Source of the DNA: Pseudomonas brenneri
GTDB taxonomy: Bacteria > Pseudomonadota > Gammaproteobacteria > Pseudomonadales > Pseudomonadaceae
Length of the DNA stretch: 64,000 nucleotides
Direction: 5' to 3'
Assembly: GCF_007858285.1 (NCBI RefSeq)
Contig: NZ_VFIL01000002.1
Location: 62,001-126,000 of the forward strand
Shown here piece by piece: positions 44,921-54,731 of this stretch; the stretch's first letter is position 1; every line of letters starts with the position of its first letter. The position numbers and the translations under genes are program-made. Below the pieces are notes generated by a model that saw nothing but the letters and a program-made list of their open reading frames with translations, was not told the origin of the DNA and searched no databases.

Positions 44921-47179
44921 TCAGAAGGAAGCAGTCACCGACGCAAAGTAAGCACGCCCCGGCTCGTTATAGGTCTGCGCGCCCGCGTCATCCGCATTGC
45001 CTTTGCGATACAGGCGCTTGTCCAGCAGGTTTTCGATACCCACGCGTACGCTCAGGTTCTTGGTGAACTCGTAGCCACTGCTCAGGCCCATCAGGCCGTA
45101 CGGGTCGACATCCTGCTGCGCGCTGCTGTCGTAATTATTGGCACTGCGTGAATTGAGGGTCGGCGCTTCCTGTTTGCCGTAGTAGGTGCCGCTGACCTGG
45201 AACGACAGTTTGTCGGTGGCCTGCCAGTCCAGCGTGGTATTGACCGTGTACTTGGGAATGATGCTCAGTGGCTCGCCAGTGTCCTTGTCCTTGGAGTCGA
45301 TCATGTAGGTCAGGTTGGTGTTCCAGGCCAGGTCGTCGCGCAGGTCCATGAACAGGTTGCCCTCGATCCCCTGGACCAGTGCCGCGCCGCTGTTTTCCCA
45401 CTGCAGTACACGGCGGCCGCCGTCCAGGCGGAAAGCGGCCTGGTTGCTGGCATTGATTTTGTTCTTGTAGTCATTACGGAAGTAGGTCGCGCTGGTGCGC
45501 CAGGTGCCTTTGTCGAAGGCCAGGCCAATTTCCTTGTTGACGCTGATTTCCGGTTTCAGGTTCGGGTTGCCGATCAGGTAGCAACCGCCCGAGTTGGCTT
45601 CGCTGGCGTTGCAACCATTGCCGCGGCTGTACAGCAGGTAGTTGGGATTGGATTGATACAGGTTCGGCGTCTTGTAGGCCCGGGCGATACCACCCTTGAG
45701 GCTCAGTTCATCGGTCAACTGGTGCGAGGCGTTAAGGCTCGGGCTCCAGTTGCCGCCGTACTCTTCATGATTGTCGTAGCGCAGGCCGGGGGTGATGATG
45801 GTCTTGCTGCCGACTTCGATGTTGTCCTCGGCGAACAACGCATAGCTCGACGCGGTGGTCTTGGTGCTGCTGCGGCTGACGCCTGGGATGCCTGGGACAG
45901 CACCGGTGCCTGGGTCGTAGCTTTGTGGGCGCAGCGAGCCTGGATCGTTCATCGATTCGTAGAGGTATTCGCTGCCCAGGGTCAGTACCTGCTCAGTGCC
46001 GAAGCTCAGGGGCAGGTTGACTTCGGCAGTCGCTCGGGTATTGCGCAGGCGCGACTCAAAAGCACCCGCAGTGGCAGAAGGTGCACCTTCGCCGGAGCCC
46101 GCCAGGCCTTCGTTGAGACGCGCGTTGCGGGTCAGGTCGTGGCTCAGCGACGCCAGGGTCGAACCCCAGTCAAACTCGCCGCGATGGGTGGCGGAGAAAC
46201 TGCTGCGCTGGATCACGCTGGTTTCCTTGCCCACCAGGCTGTTAACGAAGGTGCCGCCGCCGTTGAGCATGGTGTCGCCGGCAAAGATATTGCCCTGGCG
46301 GCTGTAGCTGGCTTCCAGGTCCAGGGTTTGCTCGGGGGTGAACTGCCAGCTGAGCAAGCCGTTGACGTCCTTGTTGCGCACACCTTCTCGGCCGGCTACC
46401 AACGAGTCGGCGCTGGCCTGCTCGGCCTGGTTGATGTTGGAGTCATCGGCGTCGGTCTTGTTCAGGCCACCGTAGACGCGGAACGCCAAGGTATCGCTCA
46501 ATGGGCCGCTGAGGTTGAAGTTGGTGCGCTTGCTCATGCCTTCGGCATCGTCTTCGGGCAGCGACACGTAGGTGGTCAGCGAGCCGTGCAACTGGTCGGT
46601 CGGGCGCTTGGTGATGATGTTGATCACCCCGCCCATGGCGCCGGAGCCATAACGCGCGGCCGCCGGGCCACGGAGGATTTCGATGCGTTCGACTTCCTCG
46701 GCCGGTACCCAGTTGGTTTCGCCACGGGTATCACGGTCGCCGCTCCAGCCGTAGCGCACGGCGTTGCGCGAGGTCGACGGCTTGCCATCGATCAGGATCA
46801 GGGTATTTTCCGGGCCCATGCCGCGCAGGTCGATCTGGCGATTGTTGCCACGGCTGCCGCTGGAGCTGTTGCCGGTCAGGTTGACGCCTGGCTCACGGCG
46901 GATGATGTCCGACAGATCATTGGTCGGTGGGCGCTTCTTGATGTCTTCGGCGGTGATGATCGACACGCCGGGGGCTTGTTTGAGCTCTTCGGCGGCGGTG
47001 CCCAGGATTCGTGTTTCGCTCAGTTCCAAGGCTTGGGAGGTGCCGTCGACGGGCAGGTCGGTCGTCTCTATCGGGACTTTGCCGTGTTCTTTCTCCTGGG
47101 TATCTGCCAGCAGTGTGGGAGACGAAAGGGCGGCGATAAGCGCCAGGGAAAAACGGCTGAGCCTGAATCGAGGGGACAT
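44921..47179 (-). CDS. pfeA: Ferric-enterobactin-type TonB receptor
   Basis: A 752-residue outer-membrane receptor of the FepA/PfeA family: signal peptide, plug with APGVSIITAEDIKKRPPTNDLSDIIRREPGVNLTGNSSSGSRG and DLRGMGPENTLILIDGKP, and a barrel ending in Phe (RAYFASVTASF). FepA-type catecholate specificity is inferred from the plug. PfeR/PfeS, its usual two-component activator, is not adjacent. Start ATG 47179; AAGGA lies ten bases upstream and a Fur-like box further up. Confidence 0.9.
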   Translation of the reverse strand: MSPRFRLSRFSLALIAALSSPTLLADTQEKEHGKVPIETTDLPVDGTSQALELSETRILGTAAEELKQAPGVSIITAEDIKKRPPTNDLSDIIRREPGVNLTGNSSSGSRGNNRQIDLRGMGPENTLILIDGKPSTSRNAVRYGWSGDRDTRGETNWVPAEEVERIEILRGPAAARYGSGAMGGVINIITKRPTDQLHGSLTTYVSLPEDDAEGMSKRTNFNLSGPLSDTLAFRVYGGLNKTDADDSNINQAEQASADSLVAGREGVRNKDVNGLLSWQFTPEQTLDLEASYSRQGNIFAGDTMLNGGGTFVNSLVGKETSVIQRSSFSATHRGEFDWGSTLASLSHDLTRNARLNEGLAGSGEGAPSATAGAFESRLRNTRATAEVNLPLSFGTEQVLTLGSEYLYESMNDPGSLRPQSYDPGTGAVPGIPGVSRSSTKTTASSYALFAEDNIEVGSKTIITPGLRYDNHEEYGGNWSPSLNASHQLTDELSLKGGIARAYKTPNLYQSNPNYLLYSRGNGCNASEANSGGCYLIGNPNLKPEISVNKEIGLAFDKGTWRTSATYFRNDYKNKINASNQAAFRLDGGRRVLQWENSGAALVQGIEGNLFMDLRDDLAWNTNLTYMIDSKDKDTGEPLSIIPKYTVNTTLDWQATDKLSFQVSGTYYGKQEAPTLNSRSANNYDSSAQQDVDPYGLMGLSSGYEFTKNLSVRVGIENLLDKRLYRKGNADDAGAQTYNEPGRAYFASVTASF

Positions 47180-47264
47180 GTGAGTAAAATCCTTTAAGGA
47201 AGGTGGTAACTGGGCGAGATGCACCAGAACTGCCTTCCAGCAGGATTCGGCGCTCTCTATGCGC

Positions 47265-47283
47265 CGGAATGCTATTCATTATC
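47265..47283 (-). promoter_or_regulatory. Fur box upstream of pfeA
   Basis: On the minus strand GATAATGAATAGCATTCCG matches the 19-base Fur consensus at 13 positions, with the left arm GATAATGA perfect. It lies 86 bases before pfeA. Confidence 0.6.
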
Positions 47284-47344
47284 AAATGTAAGTAAATGTC
47301 ATTTACAACTTTTACACTTTGGCCGGGCCTCGATGCGGCCCCAA

Positions 47345-47396
47345 AAAACAAAAAAGCCCCTCCTGCCAGACTGATGCGCAATCTGGCGGGAGAGGC
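47345..47396 (-). terminator. Terminator of the dpp operon
   Basis: In the minus direction a long stem (CTCCCGCCAGAT...GTCTGGCAGGAG) ends in GGGGCTTTTTTG. It lies beyond dppF and before pfeA. Confidence 0.8.
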
Positions 47397-47422
47397 TGTA
47401 CAACTCGGTATCACCACGATCC

Positions 47423-47530
47423 CCTGTGGGAGCGGGCTTGCTCGCGAAGGCGGCGTATCAGTCACTGAATGGGGGGCTGACCCACCGCTTTCGCGAGCAA
47501 GCCCGCTCCCACACAAGCCCGTTCCCACAG
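47423..47530. repeat. REPIN with an extra half arm
   Basis: CCTGTGGGAGCGGGCTTGCTCGCGAA and an inverted copy with the same core face each other across about 38 bases, followed by a third partial arm (CAAGCCCGTTCCCACAGG). Located just beyond dppF. Confidence 0.85.
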
Positions 47531-47533
47531 GCT

Positions 47534-48505
47534 TTAGGCCACGAACTGCTCCGCGTGATGGCAAGCTACCTGGCGGTTGTCCAGTTCGCGTAACAGCGGC
47601 TCTTCACTGCTGCAGCGCTCGGTCGCGTACGGGCAGCGCTTGTGGAAGGCGCAGCCAGGTGGCGGGTTCAACGGGTTGGGCAGTTCGCCGACGATCTTGA
47701 TTTTCGGTTTGTTCGGGTCCGGGTGAATGGTCGGGGTGGCCGACAACAGCGCCTGGGTGTACGGGTGCAGGGGGCGTGCGTAGATGTCTTCCTTGGGACC
47801 CACTTCCACCGGGCGGCCGAGATACATCACCATCACGTCATCCGCCACGTGCTGGACGACCGCCAGGTTGTGGGAGATGAACACATAGGCCGTGTTGTAC
47901 TGCTGCTGCAAATCCATGAACAGGTTGAGCACCTGGGCCTGGATCGACACGTCCAGCGCCGAGGTCGGTTCGTCCGCCACCAGCACTTTGGGTTGCAGCA
48001 TCATCGCCCGGGCCAGGGCGATCCGCTGGCGCTGGCCACCGGAGAACATATGCGGGTAGCGCTGGTAATGCTCAGGGCGCAGGCCCACTTGCTTCATCAT
48101 CGCCTGGACTTTTTCCCGGCGCTCGGCGGCGGACAGGTTGGTGTTGATCAGCAGCGGCTCGCCCAGTTGATCACCGACTTTCTGCCGTGGGTTCAACGAC
48201 GCGTAAGGGCTCTGGAACACCATCTGCACGTCTTTGCGCAGTTGCTTGCGCTGGGCCTTGTCGGCGCCGGCGACTTCCTGGCCGGCGATTTTCAAGGAGC
48301 CGGACGATGGCTCTTCAATCAGCGTCAGCGCCCGGGCCAGGGTGGATTTGCCGCAACCGGACTCACCCACGACAGCCAGGGTCTTGCCGGCTTCCAGTTC
48401 GAACGACACGCCATTGAGGGCGCGCACGGTGGCGTGGCCCTTGAACAGGCCACGGGACACTTCGTAGTGACGGGTCAGGTCGCGGGCGGTAAGAACGACG
48501 GCCAT
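47534..48505 (-). CDS. dppF: Dipeptide ABC importer, ATPase DppF
   Basis: A 323-residue ATPase of the oligopeptide/dipeptide family. Walker A VVGESGCGKST, signature FSGGQRQRIALARAMM, Walker B LVADEPTSALD and the C-terminal oligopeptide cluster motif with Cys residues (GCAFHKRCPYATERC), which holds an iron-sulfur cluster in relatives. Its start overlaps the dppD stop by one base. Last gene of the operon. Confidence 0.95.
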   Translation of the reverse strand: MAVVLTARDLTRHYEVSRGLFKGHATVRALNGVSFELEAGKTLAVVGESGCGKSTLARALTLIEEPSSGSLKIAGQEVAGADKAQRKQLRKDVQMVFQSPYASLNPRQKVGDQLGEPLLINTNLSAAERREKVQAMMKQVGLRPEHYQRYPHMFSGGQRQRIALARAMMLQPKVLVADEPTSALDVSIQAQVLNLFMDLQQQYNTAYVFISHNLAVVQHVADDVMVMYLGRPVEVGPKEDIYARPLHPYTQALLSATPTIHPDPNKPKIKIVGELPNPLNPPPGCAFHKRCPYATERCSSEEPLLRELDNRQVACHHAEQFVA

Positions 48506-49473
48506 TACGCCACCTCCTGATTCAAGGGGTAGAAGCAGCGCACAAGGCTGTGGGCTTGCGGGTCCAGGCTCGGACGGGTCTGGCGGCAGCTGTCCTGCAC
48601 GTAGGGGCAGCGTGGCGACAACAGGCAGCCTTGCGGGCGGTCATAACGACCGGGGACGATGCCCGGCAAGGTTGCCAGGCGCTCGGCGCCCATGCTGTGT
48701 TCCGGGATCGCCGCCAGCAATGCCTCGCTGTAAGGATGCGCGGGTACGTCGAACAAGCCCGGCACCTGGCCGACTTCCACGGCTTGGCCGGCATACATCA
48801 CGCATACGCGCTGGGCGGTTTCTGCTACCACCGCGAGGTCGTGGGTGATCAGTACCAGGCCCATGTTCTGTTCTTTCTGCAGGGCCAGCAGCAGCTCCAT
48901 GATCTGCGCCTGGATGGTCACGTCCAACGCCGTGGTCGGCTCATCCGCGATCAGCAGCTTGGGCTCGCCGGCAATGGCCATGGCAATCGCTACACGCTGG
49001 CTCATGCCGCCCGACAACTGGTGCGGGTAGGCGTCCATGCGGCTGGCAGCGCCGGGGATTTCGACTTTTTCCAGCAACTCGATGGCACGCTTGCGCGCTT
49101 GCTTGCCGGACATTTTCAGGTGCAGGCGCAGCACTTCTTCAATCTGGAACCCCACGGTATAGCTGGGGTTCAGCGCGGTCATCGGGTCCTGGAAGACCAT
49201 CGCCAGGTCTTTGCCGACGATCTGCCGGCGCTGGCGATTGCTCAGCTTGAGCATGTCCTTGCCGTCGAAGGTCAGCGAGTCGGCGCTGACGATGCCGGGA
49301 TGCTCGATCAGGCCCATCAGCGCCATCATGGTCACGGATTTACCCGAGCCCGACTCGCCAACGATGGCCAGTACTTCGCCTTTGTCCACGGATAGGTCGA
49401 GCCCGTCGACCACTGGCACGGCAGTCTTGTCGCCGAAGCGCACATTGAGATTCTTGATTTCTAGCAGTGACAT
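48505..49473 (-). CDS. dppD: Dipeptide ABC importer, ATPase DppD
   Basis: A 322-residue partner ATPase. Walker [12 protein letters not shown], signature [16 protein letters not shown], Walker [12 protein letters not shown] and the C-terminal [15 protein letters not shown] cluster motif. ATG 49473 follows GGAGATTCCC. It lies between dppC (10 bases) and dppF (1-base overlap). Confidence 0.95.
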   Translation of the reverse strand: MSLLEIKNLNVRFGDKTAVPVVDGLDLSVDKGEVLAIVGESGSGKSVTMMALMGLIEHPGIVSADSLTFDGKDMLKLSNRQRRQIVGKDLAMVFQDPMTALNPSYTVGFQIEEVLRLHLKMSGKQARKRAIELLEKVEIPGAASRMDAYPHQLSGGMSQRVAIAMAIAGEPKLLIADEPTTALDVTIQAQIMELLLALQKEQNMGLVLITHDLAVVAETAQRVCVMYAGQAVEVGQVPGLFDVPAHPYSEALLAAIPEHSMGAERLATLPGIVPGRYDRPQGCLLSPRCPYVQDSCRQTRPSLDPQAHSLVRCFYPLNQEVA

Positions 49474-49483
49474 GGGAATCTCC

Positions 49484-50401
49484 TCACGCGGCATTCTTGA
49501 GTTTCGGATCCAGCGCATCGCGCAGTCCGTCGCCCATCAGGTTGATTGCCAGCACGCTGAGCAAAATGGTCAAGCCAGGCAGGCTCACGACCCACCAGGC
49601 ACGTTCGATGTAGTCACGGGCCGAGGCCAGCATGGTGCCCCACTCGGGGGTTGGCGGTTGCACGCCAAGGCCGAGGAAACCCAGGGCCGCAGCATCGAGA
49701 ATCGCCGAGGAAAAGCTCAAGGTCGCCTGCACGATCAGGGGGGCCATGCAGTTGGGCAGCACTGTGACGAACATCAGGCGTGGCAGACCGGCACCGGCCA
49801 GGCGCGCGGCCGTCACGTAGTCACGGTTGAGCTCGCCCATCACTGCTGCGCGGGTCAGGCGCACGTAGGATGGCAGCGACACGATCGCAATCGCGATCAC
49901 GGTGTTGATCAGGCCAGGGCCGAGGATGGCGACAATCGCCACGGCCAGCAGCAGCGACGGCAGGGCCAGCATGATGTCCATCAGGCGCATGATGGTCGGG
50001 CCGAGCAGGCGCGGGAAGAACCCGGCGAACAGGCCCAGCAGGATCCCCGGGATCAGCGACATCACCACCGACGACAAGCCGATCAGCAACGACAGGCGCG
50101 AGCCCTGGATCAGGCGCGACAGCAGGTCGCGGCCCAGTTCGTCGGTGCCCAGCAGGAACTGTATCTGCCCGCCTTCAAGCCACGACGGCGGGGTCAGCAG
50201 GAAGTCGCGGTATTGCTCGCTCGGGTTATGGGGGGCCACCCACGGGGCGAAGATCGCACAGAACACGATCAGCAACATGAACAGCAGGCCGGCAACCGCG
50301 CCCTTGTTCTTGGAGAAGGCTTGCCAGAATTCTTTGTACGGCGACGGGTACAGCAGGCTTTGATCGACTGCTGACACTTGAGTAGGTGTGGTCATGGTCA
50401 T
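49484..50401 (-). CDS. dppC: Dipeptide ABC importer, permease DppC
   Basis: A 305-residue inner-membrane permease with six hydrophobic helices and an EAA-type loop ([27 protein letters not shown]). The N-terminal cytoplasmic segment before the first helix is typical of DppC/OppC. ATG 50401 is used; a second ATG two codons later is equally possible. Four bases separate it from dppB. Confidence 0.94.
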   Translation of the reverse strand: MTMTTPTQVSAVDQSLLYPSPYKEFWQAFSKNKGAVAGLLFMLLIVFCAIFAPWVAPHNPSEQYRDFLLTPPSWLEGGQIQFLLGTDELGRDLLSRLIQGSRLSLLIGLSSVVMSLIPGILLGLFAGFFPRLLGPTIMRLMDIMLALPSLLLAVAIVAILGPGLINTVIAIAIVSLPSYVRLTRAAVMGELNRDYVTAARLAGAGLPRLMFVTVLPNCMAPLIVQATLSFSSAILDAAALGFLGLGVQPPTPEWGTMLASARDYIERAWWVVSLPGLTILLSVLAINLMGDGLRDALDPKLKNAA

Positions 50402-50405
50402 GATC

Positions 50406-51416
50406 TCAGCGCTGGTGACGGATGCGTGGGTTGGCGAAGCCGTAGAGGATATCCACCACGAAGTTCACCAGGATCACCAGGCAGGCGATCAGCAGGATGC
50501 CGTTTTGCACCACCGGGTAGTCCCGTGCGCCAATGGCTTCGATCAGCCATTTGCCGATGCCGGGCCAGGAGAAGATGGTTTCGGTCAGGACTGCACCGGC
50601 CAGCAACGTGCCGACTTGCAGGCCGACCACGGTCAACACCGGAATCAGCGCATTACGCAGGCCGTGTACGAATACCACGCGCGCCGGCGACAGGCCTTTG
50701 GCCTTGGCGGTGCGGATGTAGTCTTCGCGCAGGACTTCGAGCATCGAGGAGCGGGTCATCCGCGCAATCACCGCCAGCGGGATGGTGCCGAGCACGATGG
50801 CTGGCAGGATCAGGTGGTGCAGGGCATCCCAGAACGCGTCCGGCTCGTCGGCCAGCAAGGTGTCGATCAGCATGAAGCCGGTGCGTGGCTCGATGTCGTA
50901 GAGCAGGTCGATACGCCCGGAAACCGGGGTCCAGCCCAGGCTCACGGAGAAGAACATGATCAGGATCAGGCCCCACCAGAAGATCGGCATCGAATATCCC
51001 GCCAGGGAGATGCCCATCACCCCATGGTCGAACAGGGATCCTCGCTTCAAGGCCGCGATCACCCCGGCCAATAGCCCGAGGATGCCGGCGAACAACAGGG
51101 CGGCCATGGACAGTTCCAGGGTCGCGGGGAACAGGGCGCTGAACTCGGTCCAAACGCTGGTGCGGGTCCGCAGGGATTCGCCGAGGTCGCCCTGGGCGAG
51201 CTTGCCGACGTAGTCCAGGTATTGCGCATACAAGGGTTTGTTCAAGCCAAGGCGTTCCATTGCCTGGGCGTGCATCTCGGGGTCAACCCGCCTCTCGCCC
51301 ATCATGACTTCTACGGGGTCGCCAGGGATCATGCGAATCAACGCAAAAGTCAGCAACGTGATGCCGAAAAACGTTGGGATCAATAATCCCAATCGGCGGG
51401 CAATAAAACTAAACAT
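50406..51416 (-). CDS. dppB: Dipeptide ABC importer, permease DppB
   Basis: A 336-residue permease beginning MFSFIARRLGLLIPTFFGITLLTF, the usual DppB N-terminus, with the binding-protein-dependent transport loop (RTAKAKGLSPARVVFVHGLRNALIPVL). Start ATG 51416; the longer frame to 51464 lacks support. First membrane gene after the binding protein at 51490. Confidence 0.95.
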   Translation of the reverse strand: MFSFIARRLGLLIPTFFGITLLTFALIRMIPGDPVEVMMGERRVDPEMHAQAMERLGLNKPLYAQYLDYVGKLAQGDLGESLRTRTSVWTEFSALFPATLELSMAALLFAGILGLLAGVIAALKRGSLFDHGVMGISLAGYSMPIFWWGLILIMFFSVSLGWTPVSGRIDLLYDIEPRTGFMLIDTLLADEPDAFWDALHHLILPAIVLGTIPLAVIARMTRSSMLEVLREDYIRTAKAKGLSPARVVFVHGLRNALIPVLTVVGLQVGTLLAGAVLTETIFSWPGIGKWLIEAIGARDYPVVQNGILLIACLVILVNFVVDILYGFANPRIRHQR

Positions 51417-51489
51417 CGTGGTATCTACCTCAATCAGCCGGTTAGGCAGGTCCGGCACCGTCAATGTCGACGGCGCCGGGCGTCTCTTA

Positions 51490-53085
51490 TTACTTCACCT
51501 GGGTGGTGGCGAAGTTATTGTTGGTCAGGGGGCTTTGGGTATAACCCTCGACGTTTTTACGCATGGCGGTGAACATTTTCGGGTAGGCCATGGGGATCCA
51601 CGGTTGGTCCTTGTCGAAAACGTCCAGCGCTTGTTCATAGAGTGCGGCGCGCTGTGTGGGTTCAGCGATGGCGCGGGCCTTGTCGATCAAGCCCTGAAAC
51701 TCCTGGTTACACCAACGGGCGTAGTTTTCGCCGTTTTTCGCTGCATCGCAACTCAGGTTCGGCGTGAGGAAGTTGTCTGGATCGCCGTTATCCCCGGCCC
51801 AGCCGGCAGAGACCATGTCGTGCTCGCCAGCCTTGGCGCGCTTGAGCATTTCGCCCCACTCCATGACCCTGATATTGACCTTCAGGCCAATCTGCGCCAG
51901 ATCCGCCTGCATACGCTGGGCGCCAAGCATCGGGTTGGGGTTGGTCGGGCCGCCGCCGTTGCGGGTGAACAGGGTGAACTCAGTGCCTTCTGGCACGCCG
52001 GCTTCCTTGAGCAAGGCGCGGGCCTTGTCCAGGTCGCGGGCCGGGTTTTTCAGTTTGTCGTTGAAGCCTAGCAGGGTCGGCGGGTACGGGCCGGTGGCGT
52101 CGACGGCATTGCCTTTGCCGTACAGGGATTCGTTATAGCCTTGTTTGTCGAACGCGATGTTGATCGCGTGGCGCACCCGCGCGTCGCTCATGTACTTGTG
52201 GGTGGTGTTCATGGCGGTGTAGGCGGTGGTCATCGCCGCCAGTTCCGCGACCTTCAGGTTTGGATCGGCCTTGATGCTCGGCAGGTCATCGGGCTTGGGG
52301 TACAGGGCGATCTGGCACTCATTGGCCTTGAGCTTTTGCAGGCGCACGTTGTTATCCACCGCGATCGCCAGGATCAGCGGGTCGGCGGGCGGCTTGCCAC
52401 GGAAGTACTCCGGGTTGGCCTTGAAGCGCACCTGGGCGTCTTTCTGGTAGCGGGTGAAAATGAACGGGCCGGTGCCGATCGGCTTGCTGTTGAGCTCGCC
52501 GGTCTTGTTGGCGGCCAGCAGCTTGTCGGCGTATTCGGCGGAATGGATGGCGGTGAACGGCATCGCGACATCGGCCAGGAACGGCGCTTCGGGGCGGGTC
52601 AGGGTGAAGATCACGGTGTGGTCATCGGTCTTCTCGACGCTTTTGAGCAGTTCCTTGAAACCCATGCTTTCGAAATAGGGGAAGCCGGTGGTGGACTTGT
52701 CGTGCCATGGGTGTTTCGGGTCCAGTTGACGCTGGAAGCTCCAGAGCACGTCGTCGGCATTCAGGTTACGCGTGGGCTTGAAGTAGTCGGTGGTATGGAA
52801 CTTGACGTCATCGCGCAGGTGGAACGTATAGGTCAGGCCGTCTTCACTGATGTCCCAGGACTTGGCGAGCGCGGGCACGATTTGGGTCGTGCCAGGCTTG
52901 AAGTCCACCAGGCGGTTGAACATGGTTTCGGCGGCGGCGTCGGCGGTGACGGCCGTGGTGTACAGGACCGGGTCGAAGCCTTCCGGGCTGGCTTCGGTGC
53001 AGACCACCAGCGGCTTGGCTGAAATGCCGACGGCCACACTCAACAGCGCAGCAGCGATGGCTGCTTGTAACGGGAGCATTTTCAT
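51490..53085 (-). CDS. Dipeptide-binding protein (DppA paralogue nearest dppB)
   Basis: A 531-residue SBP family 5 protein with a signal peptide (cut near ISA-KPLVVCTEASPEGFDP). It binds peptides in the periplasm and feeds DppBCDF. It corresponds by position to dppA4 of P. aeruginosa, next to opdP. It is more diverged than the two paralogues at 54732 and 56642, which resemble each other. No lipobox is seen. Confidence 0.92.
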   Translation of the reverse strand: MKMLPLQAAIAAALLSVAVGISAKPLVVCTEASPEGFDPVLYTTAVTADAAAETMFNRLVDFKPGTTQIVPALAKSWDISEDGLTYTFHLRDDVKFHTTDYFKPTRNLNADDVLWSFQRQLDPKHPWHDKSTTGFPYFESMGFKELLKSVEKTDDHTVIFTLTRPEAPFLADVAMPFTAIHSAEYADKLLAANKTGELNSKPIGTGPFIFTRYQKDAQVRFKANPEYFRGKPPADPLILAIAVDNNVRLQKLKANECQIALYPKPDDLPSIKADPNLKVAELAAMTTAYTAMNTTHKYMSDARVRHAINIAFDKQGYNESLYGKGNAVDATGPYPPTLLGFNDKLKNPARDLDKARALLKEAGVPEGTEFTLFTRNGGGPTNPNPMLGAQRMQADLAQIGLKVNIRVMEWGEMLKRAKAGEHDMVSAGWAGDNGDPDNFLTPNLSCDAAKNGENYARWCNQEFQGLIDKARAIAEPTQRAALYEQALDVFDKDQPWIPMAYPKMFTAMRKNVEGYTQSPLTNNNFATTQVK

Positions 53086-53166
53086 CTAGGAGTCCTCCAC
53101 GATTGTTTCAACCAGACAAGCATGCACCGCGAACTCGTCCTGAGCCCGCGGTGCACCTGGCGCTAA

Positions 53167-54561
53167 TTAAAGAATGTTGAATGGAATGGTGGTGACCAGG
53201 CGGAATTCCTTGATGCTGCCGTCAGACTGGAACTTGCTGCCACGGTGCTCGACGTAGGTTGCACGGATAGCCGTGGCCTTGAGCGGGCCGCTCTGGATCG
53301 CGTAGCCGGCGCCTACACCGTATTCCTGGTGTTTCTCGCCGTCTTGTTTCTGGATGCCGTCGTAGGCGAATTTGGCCCGGCCACCGTTACCGGTGTAGTG
53401 GGTGCCGTCGATGTCCCAGCCGCGTGCCGAGTAGGCGTTGAACTTCAGGCCTGGCACGCCGTATTCGGCCATGTTGATGGCGTAGGCGATCTGGAACGAT
53501 TTCTCGTTCGGGCCGTTAAAGTCCGACGTCAGGGAGTTGGCCAGGTAGATGCCGTTGGTTTCGTGCAGGTAGTCGAAGTATTCGTTACCGTTCACATGCT
53601 GATAAGAGAAGGTCAGGCTGTGAGCCTGGTGAGCCAGGCCCAGGGACAGGGAGTAGGTATCGTTGTCGATTTCCCCCATTTCCTTTTTGCCTTCGTCAAC
53701 GGTCTTGTAGTAGTTGAAACCGGTGGTCAGTGCCAGTTGCTGGCTATCACCCAATTCGTGGGTTGCGCCAAAGTAGTACTGGTTCCAGAAGTCCTTGACG
53801 TTGGCGGCGAAGAAGCTGGTCTTCAAGCTCTTGAGTGGCTGGTAGTTCACACCGGCGGTGTAGACCTTGTCGGTCTCGGCACCATTGCCGTACTCGGTAC
53901 GGAATTTTGACAGGCTTTGCTCGCTACGCGGCGATACGCGGTCAAAAATACCGCCTTGGAACGACAGGTTGCTGAACTCCTGGCTGTCGATGCTCACGCC
54001 CTGGAAGCTCGAAGGCAGGGCACGGTTGCCGATGGTGTCGACGATTGCGCTGCTGAAGTTCTGGCGACCGGCGGTCAGGGTGGTGTTCGACACACGGAAT
54101 TGCACGTTGGCCAGGCCCAGCTTGCTCCACTGATCTACGGCGTCGCCGCTGGAATCAGCCAGGGTACGGTTGGAGCCGCCCTTGATGTCACGCTTGCTGC
54201 GGTCCAGGACCAGAGCGTTGTACACCGCAACTTCGGTCTTGACGCCTACGGTACCTTCGGTGAAACCCGAGCTGGCGTTGAGGATGGTGCCCTGTACCCA
54301 GTTGGTACGGTTGCGGTCGGTCAGGGTTTTACCGTGCTTTTGGTATTCGAAGGTGCCACCACGGTACTTGCTTTCATGGGAGTACCAGTTACGCGTCTGG
54401 CCGCCCAGGCTGAAGTCTTCGACAAAGCCTTTGGCCTCGCTTTGGGCGCTGGTACCGGCCAGTGTGGTTGGAACGAAGTCCTGGCTCACTGATTCCGCGT
54501 AGGCGGTGGCGGTGATGCTGCTGATGGCCATGGCCAGTAGCACTTTGCTGCTCAATTTCAT
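53167..54561 (-). CDS. opdP: OprD-family porin, OpdP type
   Basis: A 464-residue outer-membrane channel with signal peptide (cut after AYA), the OprD-family segments FVEDFSLGGQTRNWYSHE, GTVGVKTEV and an amphipathic barrel. It lies among dipeptide-binding-protein genes, exactly where opdP lies in P. aeruginosa, so it likely lets peptides (and in relatives carbapenems) across the outer membrane. AAAGGAG precedes ATG 54561. Confidence 0.92.
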   Translation of the reverse strand: MKLSSKVLLAMAISSITATAYAESVSQDFVPTTLAGTSAQSEAKGFVEDFSLGGQTRNWYSHESKYRGGTFEYQKHGKTLTDRNRTNWVQGTILNASSGFTEGTVGVKTEVAVYNALVLDRSKRDIKGGSNRTLADSSGDAVDQWSKLGLANVQFRVSNTTLTAGRQNFSSAIVDTIGNRALPSSFQGVSIDSQEFSNLSFQGGIFDRVSPRSEQSLSKFRTEYGNGAETDKVYTAGVNYQPLKSLKTSFFAANVKDFWNQYYFGATHELGDSQQLALTTGFNYYKTVDEGKKEMGEIDNDTYSLSLGLAHQAHSLTFSYQHVNGNEYFDYLHETNGIYLANSLTSDFNGPNEKSFQIAYAINMAEYGVPGLKFNAYSARGWDIDGTHYTGNGGRAKFAYDGIQKQDGEKHQEYGVGAGYAIQSGPLKATAIRATYVEHRGSKFQSDGSIKEFRLVTTIPFNIL

Positions 54562-54731
54562 GGGTGGAGCTCCTTTGGTTCTCTTTTTTTAATACCGGTC
54601 TCATTAGGTGAACCGGTTATTGGGTGTGTAACTCTTCAAGCCTTTGCAAACGTTTGCTGTAGGGCATTTCGCGAATTACAGCTACACGTTTGCCGCAGAG
54701 CCAACTTCGCTCTGCGTATCCGGTTATTTTC

